Assembly: GCA_011799875.1 (NCBI GenBank)
Contig: CM022298.1
Location: 256,859,757 to 256,923,756, forward strand
Source: Thinopyrum elongatum
Lineage: Eukaryota > Streptophyta > Magnoliopsida > Poales > Poaceae
Direction of reading: 5' to 3'
DNA: 64,000 bases
Made by a program: the position numbers and the translations under genes. This document shows positions 10,851-21,796 of the stretch, in pieces (position 1 is the first letter of the stretch; the number at the start of each line of letters is the position of its first letter). Below the pieces are notes generated by a model that was not told the DNA's origin, did not search any database, and saw only the letters and a list, made by a program, of their open reading frames with translations.

Positions 10851-12760
10851 GCACTATCCTCCAACAGTAGTTATTGATGATGGTAAGAATCCCCCAAGCA
10901 ACTTGCCTAAGGCGGCAACTAGGCAAGATAGAAGAGAACCTCAGATTCTGAAGATGGAAAACGAAGCACTTTTTTTTTTTTTTTGTTGATGAGGAGGTCA
11001 CCTCAACGAAGAAAAGGAGTCAAGAAGGAGTATGCTGCTGCTTCTGCTGCCATCAAGCCTGGCATTGAAGAAGAAAGTTCTTCCAAGAGAGTGCCCATGT
11101 GCAGCCAGAGCTCAACTCAGGAAACCATGGAGTCACTCTGAACCAGAGAAGAAGAGGCTGCTGGAGGCAAGAATAGTAAAGAAAGGGTCAATAAGACCAT
11201 GGCCATAGTGATTGGCAGATCATCAATTTATGAGATGCTCCAGAGGGAAGATGATGAATAAGAGAGATGCTGCTGCAACCCATCTCAGAATCTTAGAAAT
11301 TTATGGGAGATGCTTTAGTCTGGGGCTGCTCCATCCAAGCCAAGACAGCTCCCAAGCAATCTCACAATAGCTCAATCTCCAAAGCCAACGCAAACCCAAT
11401 AGGAAGCACAAGAATATCTCAGTCTACAAATAAAAAAGGAGCCCGCCCCATTCCTGAAGTTTCAAGGAAGATTAGGAGCAGGCAAGTGCTCAGAAACTAA
11501 AAACGCAAAGATACTAGACCATGATTACACTCATCCAATAGCAAAAGTAACATGAGTTCAGAAAGATGCAGGTCTCAAGAACTATGGAGTCAGGACATAC
11601 CCCTATGCTACAATGGAAGGACTGCTGTTGATTACAGGTTTCCACCAAGGAGCAGGCAGGACTTCTATGAGACAGTTCTTTTGGACAAGAAGCCAAGTAA
11701 AGTGAACTGAGATGAGTCGACTCGATTTCATTGAATGACACATGAAATTACTTCCCTGGAGTTCATGAGAGCTTCAAATGAATGGAGTTGACAACTTTTG
11801 TTGGTTCAGAAATTTGACACATGGAATGATGAGATCGTGATTCAATTTTATTTCCCTGCACATTTTTACCCAGATGGCATATAGTCTGGATTGACTGGGG
11901 ACTAGGTACCATCTTCAATGCTGAGTGGGCCAAGCTGATCCAATGCCCCTGAAGAAAGTGAGGATACACAGATGTCTATGGCAAAGCCCCAGGAAGATCA
12001 TAACTTCCATGGCCTCACATTTACAAGGAATTCCCAGATGCCTGCAAATTGGGGAACTCACAAGTTGGGTCCATATCATCACTAGCTATCAGGGCTGCCA
12101 ACCAATCAACAATATAACTGAGTGCAGCACCTTGTTGCCCCAATTATGAGATGACAGGATGACAGAGGGCACTGCAAATTATAACTTGTTACAATATGTT
12201 GATGTGCCAGAAAGTTCAAGGTGATGACCTTGATTGTTGAACAGTTAAGAGGACTGTCCAGCAGATCAAAGAGGTCATGTTGATTGCCCCCCAACATTCA
12301 GGTGCTCATCCACCTCCAATGTGCAGCATGCACTATCGCTAGACAGAGAGTAACTTCCCTGATGCCAGAGCTTTGAAGACAATGTTGTATGTCATGGGAT
12401 GCATCACATCCTACATCTGTGAGTCTCATGGAGAAGAGAGAAAAAGGCAAAGGCACAAATACTCCAAGGTTCCAGATGTCTCAATCTATAAAGTCTCAGA
12501 GACCTAAGCAGATTCAGCTCGCTATCTGCTTGAGGCCACTATGATAATTGAGGAAGGATAGCTACCCGACTCAAATCAAGGAAGTCCTTGAGAGAATCAT
12601 TGAAAAAACTAAAATTTTATGATCTAAGACTGAAGGTCACAGAGATTCAGACCACCAATTGAGCACTTCAAGAAGAAACAGAGGACAGGAGAGGAAGAGC
12701 TACACATATGGCATTTCAAGAGGGTGCCTAGAGCCAACAGGTCTGTAGCTGTGCCATGTC
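10851..12760 (+). pseudogene. Second Copia coding region, decayed, unknown function
   Basis: Codon-like patches continue over about 1.9 kb in shifting plus frames: a lysine/glutamate-rich start (from about 10890, broken by a T run at 10971-10984), then IIGRS/YEMLQRED-like and VRTYPYATMEG pieces (11210-11640), a W/L-T-G patch near 11895, and ALKTMLYVMGCITSYICES at about 12370-12425. The layout resembles the 'putative plant transposon protein' ORF found in many grass Copia derivatives. That is memory-based, and stops are frequent. Confidence 0.35.
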
Positions 12761-13470
12761 ATGACACAAGAGCACCACTTTAGCCCGTGCAGGCCACCTG
12801 CCCCCCCCCCAGTTCAACTCTCCAGTTCTTTCCTCATCAGCATCAATCGGAGCTTTTGTAGATGCCTTTCCTCCTCCACGCCATCTTCGCACACCGAAGC
12901 TCCCGGAGATATGCTTAGAGTGCCGCATAGCACTATGCATTTTCAAGCTTTTTGGTAACTTGTTGTCCAAAGGGGGAGAAAGTTATATATCATAGGCTTC
13001 GAGAAGAGAGTGATCATAGGCGGAGAGAGAGAGAGTGTTTTGCTTTTGTTACCTCTTCTGCACGTGTTATTTGCCTTGTTTGTTTGCTACACATATTATG
13101 CTTGTGTTTGAAATAAGCAGTATCTCAAACTCTTATGAATCATGTGGTTGAGCATATTATGCTTTAATGGTGCTGAATGAGAATACCCCCTTATTACTAG
13201 GTAATGATCAATCATGTTTGCCTTGGTGATGAGTGCTGCTTAGTTATATTCCATCATTTTGAGCGCTCCACCAAGATGTATGTGACATGGAGAGTACCAA
13301 TGATCCTAATGAATTCGATTGTGCATTGTGCATTCCAAAGCAAATTTTAAATCATGCACAAATTCTAGGGGGAGCTCTGTGTTATCAATACTTTCCTCAC
13401 AGCGACTATATATTTCATTCATATTATCATTTGTCGAAGCTTTGATCTTATTTTTGTTCATTCAATTACC
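12761..13470 (+). other. Copia 3' internal region
   Basis: No open frame of note. It includes AAAGGGGGAGAAAG near 12968, a short GA microsatellite at about 13022-13036, and a GGGGGAG motif near 13369 (CTAGGGGGAGCTC). These purine-rich tracts are usual before the 3' LTR of this Copia type. Confidence 0.45.
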
Positions 13471-13471
13471 A

Positions 13472-13483
13472 CAAAGGGGAGAT
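13472..13483 (+). other. Copia polypurine tract
   Basis: CAAAGGGGAGAT directly precedes the 3' LTR start (TGAAGTGCAAC). It would prime plus-strand DNA synthesis in this element type. Confidence 0.7.
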
Positions 13484-15164
13484 TGAAGTGCAACTATCCC
13501 TGTGTTTTTGGTAATTCATAACAACATATAGCTCATTGAAACGAATATCCATTCAGTTCAATTTTTAGGTAGTTCCAATGATTGGCATGGCACATGGACT
13601 AGAGATGTGGACCGCCTCAAATGCGAGGACAAATATTGGCAAAAGCTCAAGACTCTTCATTTTCTATTTTAGGTGACGAAGATACACATTGCGTCCATAG
13701 GAAAAGCCAATACTATTAAAGGGTATAGGTGTTGCTTAATGGTCTACTTGTCTCAAATCTTAGTGATATGCTCCAAAGCCCTCAACCACTTTCTCAATTC
13801 CTTCTATGTCCTAAACCTACACTAAACTCGGCCACATTTGAATCTATAAGGCGCCACCGAGTTATTTTGACATAATAGCCATAGCCAGAAACCCTAATCA
13901 GTTCGGTCTCACCATAAGGGTTTTCCGGTCTCACCGGATGGATTGCAAACTCTCTGTTTCCCCTTCGTAACATTTCAGTCTCAAACCGAACATGAGCGAT
14001 CGATTCCCACCGATTTCTGCAATGCAAACCTCTGTTTACACTTTCGTAACGTTTCCGGTAAATACCGAAAGAGCGATCGTCCCACCGAGTTGCCTTACGC
14101 AACTCTCTACTCTGTTTGCTCATTCTGAAAATCGGTCTCAGCACCAATTCAATGCAATCGATCACATACACGAGATGAGGTTTTTGCCCTACCCTATTGC
14201 ATCGTCCCACCGAGTTGATCATGTTTGTCCCACCCACCTCAATCTTGACATTCACATTTTGAATTTGAATCGGTCTCACCGATTGGGTCAAATGTTGTGT
14301 ACCGGTTAGATTTTTGTGTGGAGGATTATAACCACACCCCTCCAATAACACCAACCACCCACCACCCCTTCGCATCAAGAGAGGCCATCAGAACGTGCCA
14401 CACTTCCCACTACTCATTTTCTGAGAGAAACCACTACTCATGTGTTGAGACCAAGACATTCCAATCGACCACAAATCTTGATCTCTAGCCTTCCCCCAGT
14501 TTGCTTTCCCCTCAAGCATCTTTCCACCAAGCCAAATCTGTGAGGAGAGTTGAGTGTTGGGGATACTACATGTTGAAGCATAAGAGCACGGAGTTCATCA
14601 TCAACACAAAGCCTTTATTACCGATTTTGGAGAGTGGTGTCCCTAGACTTGGTTAGGTTGTCACTTGGGACCTCCTACACGATTTGTGGCAGTTTGAACC
14701 CGGAGTTTGTAAGGGCAAGGAGGTTCACCGTACTTCATAAGATCACCCGTATTGAGGCACGTCCTTCGTGGGCATTTGCCCTGGTGGGATAGGCACGGTT
14801 CCTCTTCTTCGTGGACCCTTCATGGGTTGACCCTCCCGTGGACCTCGCTCAACCGTTACCCCTTCGTGGGTTTGAGCCTTCCCCAACGTGACTTACGATA
14901 GCACCACCTATCGGAACCCACGCCAAAATCGGTTCGTGTCTACATTGCATTTGCCTTCTCCAACCTTCCCTTTACTTCAATGCATGTTTTTACTTTCCGC
15001 TGCTATACTCTTAGAATTGCAGTGTGTAGGTTTGATTGCTTGACTTGTGCTAAAGTAGCTAATCTGGCCAAGACTTAAATTGGGAAAATGCTTAGATTTT
15101 TAATTTGGTCAAGTGTCTATAACACCTAATCACCGCCCCCTCTAGACGCACTTTCGATCCGACA
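13484..15164 (+). repeat. Copia 3' LTR, first copy
   Basis: Starts TGAAGTGCAAC after the polypurine tract and ends TCGATCCGACA. It aligns with the 5' LTR at 5111-6771, with differences spread throughout. The amount of difference could date the insertion, but indel noise in this assembly makes any date unreliable. Confidence 0.8.
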
Positions 15165-15487
15165 CCTTCCACTCGTACCTCGTGGAGCAGGGCGCTGGGA
15201 TTTTTCTGATGCTGTCCTTCCCCCTGGTGCGCTCCCATTCCTCTTGGCCATAGTGAGGTGGTGACAAACGCACCCGCGCCGAACGACATCCCCCGCGCAC
15301 CACACACACCCTCGCGCGTCCACGCATCCCCGCGACGTCGGTGGTCGCAGGCGGCGGAGCTTCCAGGTGGACGGGTGATTTGCGGCTCCGGACTTCTCTT
15401 GGTCCTCCATAGTTGAGACGCCGTCAATGATGAGAATGGGCGATGAAGATGACGCGTTATCATGCTCTCGGGTTCGCCAAGTTATCC
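15165..15487 (-). other. Tat Gypsy leader, part next to primer-binding site
   Basis: Continues the Tat leader interrupted at 5110. GC-rich. Minus-strand frames of up to 123 codons overlap here, but none resembles a known protein and they run across the Copia LTR boundary. Confidence 0.5.
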
Positions 15488-15504
15488 TCCTCCTGGCACG
15501 CCAA
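15488..15504 (-). other. Tat Gypsy primer-binding site
   Basis: The minus strand reads TTGGCGTGCCAGGAGGA, like the TGGCG-type sites next to Tat LTRs. It lies three bases from the LTR end at 15508 and fixes the minus orientation. The exact tRNA is uncertain. Confidence 0.55.
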
Positions 15505-15507
15505 AGA

Positions 15508-16265
15508 TGTCACTGGGAATCGCATAGCCACCTATGGGGGCCCGATGAGCCCCTTTTGGTTTTCGGCGGGGGGATGGGCACGTTGCATAAAGAGCTGAGA
15601 AGCATCTACACAGCCGAGCGCGGCAAAAGATCACGCGGGCATTTTTACCCAGGTTCGGGCCGCCGTGAGGGCGTAAAACCCCACTCCTACCTGTCTTTGG
15701 TGGGTTGATGGTGGATGACTCCGCGCTCTTGCCCGGCAAGGTCGCCTCGGGGCGAGAGCAGTACGCGCGTATGAGGGTGTAAGGGCCGGCTCAGCCAACC
15801 CTTTCGACGGTTGCCCCATGGGGCCTCCTTTTATAGATCAAGTGGTCAACCACAGTGGCAAATCAGTCATGACAAACATACTGATTAGATAGCACCCAGT
15901 GCGCATCCTAACTCTGCAGGCTGACAGGAGCGCATTAAATGCGCGCGCGTAACGTCAACTCACACCTGCCGGCATGACCCTGCCGTGCTATTTTTGCAGC
16001 TGCGCGCTGCTTGCTTGACACGTCTCACGACGGGTATCGCCTGGGGGTATTTTCTATAGGAAAGTGGCTGCCTGTTGCAAATATCGCCACTTAGCCACTT
16101 TGGAGGCTTGACAGAACCTGCACTGATCAATGACGTGCATGCGTGAACTGAGTGGTTCGGTGAGGGTGGTTTGGCCTCCGTAGCCCCCGGCAGGCCTGCC
16201 GGAACGATCTGGAGACTTGCTTCCGGGATCAACCCAACCATTGTCCAGGCTCACCTATCCATCAA
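15508..16265 (-). repeat. Tat Gypsy 5' LTR, first copy
   Basis: Begins (plus strand) TGTCACTGGG next to the primer-binding site. A minus-strand TATA box (CTATAAAAGGAGGCC) lies near 15824-15838. The far end is approximate, put at CACCTATCCATCA before sequence that looks like Athila LTR. Minus-strand frames of 60-93 codons in it are not recognised as proteins. Confidence 0.6.
15824..15838 (-). promoter_or_regulatory. TATA box of Tat LTR
   Basis: The minus strand reads TCTATAAAAGGAGG inside the LTR, about 320 bp upstream of the LTR's primer-site end. Canonical sequence; use is inferred. Confidence 0.5.
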
Positions 16266-17464
16266 GGGAGGTTCTTTCCTTAGTGCGATATCTTGCATCT
16301 CTGCTCATCTTGGTCCTTCTGGATCGCCTTTGGCTGCCAAAGAATAGTCTCTCATGCCTTTGGATTTGATCTTGAGTTTTGTAAGCTTGTCCTTGGGCCT
16401 CTACCACACCTTCTGGCACGGAACCCAGGGTTGTTGCACGACACTCTCTTTGATTCTCAATACCATGTTCTCCTGTTGTCTTGAGAACTATCCGATATAT
16501 CTTCTTTTGTGGTGTGTTGGTCTAGATCCGATGAATTGTGATTTATGATCAGCTGATCTATGAATATTAGTTGAATCTTCTCTTCTCTGAATTCTTTATA
16601 TCATGATTTGATATCTTTGTATTCTCTTCGAATTATCGTTTCGTTTGGCCAACTAGATTGGTTTTATTCTTGCAATGGGGAGACGTGCGTAGTCTTTGGT
16701 TCAATCTTGCGGTTCCTTTCCCATGACAGTAGGGACATCAAGCACTTATTGTCTCGTTGCCATCGAGGATAAAAGATGGGGTTTACAATCATATTGCTTA
16801 GTTTATTTCCTCTACATCATGTCATCTTACTTATGCGTTTGACTCTGTTCTTCCATGAACTTAATACTCTGATGCATGCAAGGTCGGTCGATTGTGGATT
16901 AAAATAGAGTAGGAGATGCAGAATCGTTTGGTCTACTTACACGATGTGATGCCTATATTTCATAATCAGTGCCTTAGATATCGTCATAAGTTTTGCCGCT
17001 TTTCTATAATTGCTCGCAGTAATTTGTTCACCCATAGTATTATTTGGCTATCTTGAGAGAAGCCTCTAGTGGAACCTATGGCCCTCGGTCTATTTTCCTC
17101 ATAAGTTTCCGATCTACTATTTTCCATCATATTAGTTTTTGATCTACTATTTTTGGCAATCCTTGTACTTTCTGATCTATAAACCAAAAAACCCAAAAAT
17201 ATTTACTTTATCTTTTGTTTAGTTTTATCTATCTCTTGCAGATCTTACTTTTGGCAAAGTGACCGTGAAGGGATTGACAACCCCTTTATGGCGTTGGGTG
17301 CAAGTATTTGATTGTTTGTGCAGGTCATTAGGTGATTGGTGCGTTGTCTCCTACTGGATTGAATACCTTTGTATCTAACTGGAGGGAATACTTATCTCTA
17401 CTTTGCTTGCTGCATCACCCTTTCCTCTTCAATGGAAAAACCAACACATGCTCAAGAAGTAGCA
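16266..17464 (+). repeat. Athila-type 5' LTR, first copy
   Basis: Ends AGTAGCA just before the primer-binding site. The perfect repeat ends inside it at 16334, and from there it differs from 47490 onward by single-base indels. The left end may be truncated by the Tat LTR. Confidence 0.6.
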
Positions 17465-17475
17465 AGAAGAATTTC

Positions 17476-17494
17476 TGGCGTCGTTGCCGTGGGA
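17476..17494 (+). other. Athila primer-binding site
   Basis: TGGCGTCGTTGCCGTGGGA is close to the tRNA-Asp-type site typical of Athila elements. The second copy at 48630 lacks one base. Confidence 0.7.
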
Positions 17495-17749
17495 GATCCT
17501 ACGTCAAGTCAAGACATACCAAGTACCCATCATAAAACTCTCATCTCTTGCACTTACATTATTAGCCATTTGCCTCTCGTTTTCTCCTCTCCCCCACTTC
17601 TAGATGTTTTCAGAAAAAATACAAAAAGATTGCCTTTTTTTCGCCTTCTCTTCATCCTTCTTTTTGTTTGCCCCTTATGTCTTACTCTTATTTGTTTTTG
17701 CTTGTTTGCTTGCTATAATTGTGGTTTTTGAAATCAGAAACAAAGTTTA

Positions 17750-18430
17750 ATGGATCCCACTTATAAAGTTTTTCTACTTGGATCACATCTCGATCCATAT
17801 GTGCTCGGGCTGAAACCCCAACTAGTTTAGTTGAGCGAAAATCTTTAGATGAGCAATGCTCATTTTGTGCGTCACAGTACCGTTTTGTCTGAAAAAGGGA
17901 GACTCCTATGGAACAAATACATTTTGCTATGTCTATGGCTTTGAATCTTTGTGAACTTTGTGATTTTTTTTTTTTTTTTTTTTAATTACTTGTTGCTCTA
18001 AGAACCCTAAAAACACTTCCTTAACCTATCTGAGTTTAATGATATGAAATCTTATCTTCTCATGAAAAGGGTGTTTATAGTTCATTATATCGAACAAATT
18101 GAAGTGTTGTTGCTTTTAAAGGGTGCTTATTGAAGTTGCTTCTTTGATTGAAAAATATGATAGTACTCTCTACAATCTGAAAATATATGATATTACTCTC
18201 TACAAATCTGAAAATTTGACATCCTTAAATATTGTTATGAAACTATGCTATAATCCTATGTTACGAATTTTTGAGAGAATGACGCGTGGCTTGGGAAAAA
18301 ATAATGATATGCATGAAACTATAATTTATGATTCCGATGATTTGATTGAGAACCCTCGATACGCCTCCCTTATGATTGTGATGCTTGCCTATTCTTGCTT
18401 GTGCCGCATGATGCCAATAAATTTATGGAG
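17750..18430 (+). pseudogene. Athila-type gag remnant, first copy
   Basis: A start-like ATGGATCC at about 17750 is followed by coding-looking sequence in shifting frames. The longest open piece is 18123-18434, with EVASLIEKYD, an internal repeat (STLYNLKIYDITLYKSEN), and GLGKNNDMHE. The same peptides appear in the second copy with fewer breaks (49054-49356). A run of more than 20 T at about 17966 is absent from the second copy. I recognise only the general Athila/Sabrina gag character. Confidence 0.5.
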
Positions 18431-20276
18431 ATGATTTGCTATAGTCCCTTAGGTTCATATGGGATTGTTGCGATTGCACCCCATGCTTGATAGTTCCTTG
18501 AATCGCAAAAGCATGATTGCAATTAATGTTATTAAAATTCTATTATGTCAATTGTGCTAATATTATATGGAAACCCCAGCTTGGGATGCTAGGTTTGCTA
18601 TGTCCCGCTACTTATTGCAAATGATCATGATTGTGGTATAATTCTTCTTCTGATCTTGAAAATTTATTTAAGGCCTCATGATGAAGATGTTTGTTATAAA
18701 TTGAAAGTGGGTTTGGAAGAGTGCGACTTTAGGAATCATGATCCCACTATTTTGGAGTATAATCATCTATGAATTTTTTGATAAAGTGGTTTGGAGAGGT
18801 CATGACTTATTTGATTATAACCCTACTATTTGGAACAGTGTCAACTTTGCATGCAGTGGAGCATGAAGAATTTTTTTTATGTGATAGCTAATATTGTTAA
18901 TTTCATTATTTCCTACATGTACTTATTAATGCGAGAGGAAATATGGTTTAAAAGTTTCATTTCACTAAATTAGTCTCGTTATGTTGAGATTGCTATGTTT
19001 CTTCTTTCTTCTTCTTGCATATGCTAGTTTTTGCTTGTCTGATAATATGTTTGCTTCTAAAATGCCTATGCATAGGAAGTATGTTTAGACTTAAACTTTT
19101 TTTTACATGCTACATGATGCTCTCCTTTCGTGTTCAATTGCTATCTTTCACTATCTTTCATGTGAGCATCCTAAAATTAGCAATGCTGCTAAACGGCTTA
19201 AAGAAAAAACGCTTGTTGGGAGACAACCCATATTTTTTATTTTCTGTTTTTTGAATAAATTTTTCATCTCACCTCTGGTTAGATTTGGTTTTGTGTTTTA
19301 ATTTGTGTTTGTGCCAAATAATACCTTTGTGATAGCTTCGGTGATTAGTTGATTTGATCTGCTGAAAAACAAACTTTGCCTCCAGTCACAGAATTTTTAA
19401 AATATTCACTGGAGCTTTGAAAAACCGCATGATTTGGTTTACAATTAGATTTAATAAAAATTCCCATGTTTTCCTAATTTTTTAGATTTTTGGAGTTACT
19501 AAGTTTAGAACAATTTGATATTCCCATACTGTTCTGTTTTTAACAGATTCTGTTTGCTTTGTGTTGTTTGCTTATTTTGATGAATCTATGGGTAGTATCG
19601 GGGTGTATGAACTATGGAAAAGTTGGAAATAATCAGTAGATATTACACCAATATAAATAAGATGAGTTCACAACAGTACCAAAGTGGTGATTTTTTTCTT
19701 TTCTATACCTAACGGAGCTTATGAGAGTTCTGTTGAGTTTCTGTTGTGAAGTTTTCAAGTTTTGGGTAGGATTGATGGACTATTGAATAGGAGTGGCGAA
19801 AGCCAAGCTCTTGGGGATTCCCCAAGGGCACCAAGGTCATATTCAAGGACCACCAAGAGCCTAAGCTTGGGGATGCCCGGAAGGCAATCCCCTCTTTCGT
19901 CTCGTCTATCGGTAACTTTACTGATGCTATTTTTTTATTCACCCATGATACGTGTTTGCTTGGAGCGTCTTGTATTACATGAATCTGTACTTTTTATTTG
20001 CCCAATCATCCTTGCTGTACACACCTTTTGAGAGATACAAACGCATGAATCGTGTTTATTAGATACTCTAGGGTGCTTCACTTATATCTTTGAGGCTAGG
20101 CAATTTGCTCTAGTGGCTTCAACTTATATCTTTCTAGAGCACGGCGGTGGGCTTTTTATTTTGTAGAAATTATTGAACTCTCATGCTTCACTATATTTTT
20201 GATAGTCTCTAAACATCATGGTAATTTTCTTTGGTTATGAATTTAGTCTAATATGATAGGACATCCAAGAGGGATA
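18431..20276 (+). other. Athila-type 3' internal region, first copy
   Basis: AT-rich. Small open pieces (19015-19301) are not recognisable. Two copies of a CTAAGCTTGGGGAT-like motif flank a CACCAAGG stretch near 19800-19890, likely polypurine-related. No 3' LTR end was found before the CACTA insertion. Confidence 0.45.
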
Positions 20277-20319
20277 CACTACTGCAGGATGCTGCTAACG
20301 CGACCTACCATCAAGACCC

Positions 20320-20950
20320 TTTGACAAACGGTGTGCGATGCTTAATCGCATATGGGGAGTAAAAAAACATCAAAAAAGATTCAAAACTTTGCGATGGCGG
20401 AGACACACAAACACGTTCAGATTTAATTATCGTGTGCGATGCGGGGCATACGGTTGATCCAGAAAACTGTTTGCGATGAGTCAGAACAAACAGAAAAGGG
20501 CATCATATCAATGTGTGTGCGTATACGGCAATACGTTCACTCGCGTGAACTGTGTCTATTGGGAATGCAACAGAAACGGTCAGCCAGATCAGGTTGTTGA
20601 TATACGCATCGGTTCATCTCACCGAACTGTTTTTTGATTAGGGAAGAGAACAGAACGGATCACTTAACAGATGTGTGTGGTATGCGGCATAATAGTTACA
20701 TAGATGAAACTTTTTGGCGATGATCCAAAAGACACAAATCGATTCATGTAACAAGATGTTGTGATACGCAGCTAACAGCCCACCTGGATGAACTGTTTGC
20801 GATGAAGAAATTAATAACACAGATGGTGACTACAGTTGTTTCGTGTGCAATCTGTTCGTACAAAAAACTTTGAAAATGCAACTAGTTTGCTTGCGGTGGA
20901 TATGATATCCACACGATGCTTCGCGAGTATCGTGTGCGATGATTAGTAAG
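20320..20950. repeat. CACTA subterminal repeat array, first copy
   Basis: Short degenerate units around GTGTGCGATG, GTTTGCGATGA and GATACGCA recur every 40-80 bp. In CACTA elements such arrays bind the transposase accessory protein; that function is inferred. Confidence 0.55.
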
Positions 20951-21232
20951 TTACACATAGCTTCCTTATTATGTTAACTGTGTTGTGAAAATAACATGTG
21001 CACCGATACGATATTCGTGTTGTGTGTGTGCTCCACTTACTCTTCCGCGTCTAAGCGAATGCTTCCCCGCTCCCGGGGGGTGAATTTAAATCCATCATTC
21101 CTCTTCCCTCATCGGTTTCCCGCGACCAGCTAATGGTTTCTTGCTGCATATACCCCGAGGCGGCAACGCCCCGTCGCGACACTCTTCGCAGTCTATTCCC
21201 CACCCATCTAACCTTAGTTATTCCATCCAGGC

Positions 21233-21592
21233 ATGCCAGGCAACGACCAAAGCTTTGAGTCGACCCCTACCTGTGTTACTCTTCCCGGCGAGGAGAACGA
21301 TCCGGAGCAGTCAGGGAGGCAAGAGCCGTCATCGGCCGGTTGCAGCACCATGGCCCATCGGCAGCGATATCGCGTGACAGTCCTGGGCCACATCGCATAT
21401 TGTAGAGGAGGTGTGATGAGCAGTTTGCCATCCATCGTGCAAAAGATCCAGAGTTGCCTCGTCGGCATGATCGACGACTCCACCCGAAGAGCCACGGCCC
21501 GTGCTCATCGAGAGCCTGATGCCCCGCAAGGAATGGGCAGAGGACCTCTGCGATTCAGTCAAGACCAGGGAGCCTCTGGCTTCATCATTTAA
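21233..21592 (+). pseudogene. CACTA-carried ORF fragment, first copy
   Basis: A 119-codon frame starts MPGNDQSFESTPTCVT and includes MAHRQRYR and GMGRGPLRFSQDQGASGFII. The second copy (52366-52824) shows the same peptides extending further in mixed frames. I do not recognise a domain. It is likely the start of a CACTA accessory or transposase gene cut by the LTR insertion at 21797. Confidence 0.4.
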
Positions 21593-21796
21593 ACCTACCT
21601 ACCCCCCCGGCGGCTATTGTCAACCTTGATCACGATGATGTGGTGGCCAGGTCTCAGTGCATCCTTGGCAGAGTGTGACATCCCCGACCGAAGTAGAACA
21701 TCTCCACCAGTGATATCCTTGAGGATCAGGTGATGGACAGAATTTTGTCTACCAGCTAGAGACATGGAAATGGAACGCGGTTCCGCGGATATATCA

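Larger units (their letters stand above)
5111..15164 (+). mobile_element. SIRE/Maximus-like Copia element, complete but decayed, first copy
   Basis: A 10,054-bp element has two LTRs in direct orientation (1661 and 1681 bp), an initiator-Met primer-binding site two bases after the 5' LTR, a decayed Copia gag, a second decayed coding region and a polypurine tract before the 3' LTR. The flanking 5 bp are CCTCC (5106-5110) and CCTTC (15165-15169), a 4-of-5 match consistent with a target-site duplication plus one change. I see no protease, integrase, RT or RNase H inside, so it looks non-autonomous. It inserted into the leader of the minus-strand Tat element. Confidence 0.8.
1506..16334. repeat. 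14,829-bp exact repeat, first copy
   Basis: Identical at constant offset 31155 to 32661-47489 in every stretch and reading frame compared, including homopolymer runs and frameshifts. It contains Tat RT-to-gag, the whole Copia element, and the Tat leader and LTR. Its left end splits a reverse transcriptase domain. Its right end lies inside the Athila-type LTR. Confidence 0.92.
16266..20276 (+). mobile_element. Athila-type Gypsy element (Sabrina/WHAM-like), first copy
   Basis: Contains a 5' LTR (left end uncertain) to 17464, a primer-binding site at 17476, a leader, a decayed gag-like region and a long 3' internal part. A CACTA transposon interrupts it at 20277. No RT or integrase is visible, so it looks non-autonomous. 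The second copy (47421-51401) is the same element with many small indels. The family name is from memory of wheat repeats. Confidence 0.7.
20277..21796 (+). mobile_element. CACTA transposon fragment, first copy
   Basis: Begins CACTACTGCAGGATGCTGC, a CACTA-type terminus, inside Athila sequence. Then come about 800 bp of repeated TGTGCGATG-like and GTTTGCGATG motifs in both orientations, the subterminal repeats expected of the family, and a GC-rich coding-like part from about 21140. No second terminus is found; LTR Y begins at 21797. Confidence 0.65.

Noticed and set aside
13794..14378. 194-codon minus-strand ORF (repeated at 44949-45533)
   Set aside because: Lies wholly inside the Copia 3' LTR; the 5' LTR does not keep it open.
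20320..20950. CRISPR-like array
   Set aside because: Units are degenerate, in both orientations and unevenly spaced, as in CACTA subterminal repeats; the DNA is plant nuclear.
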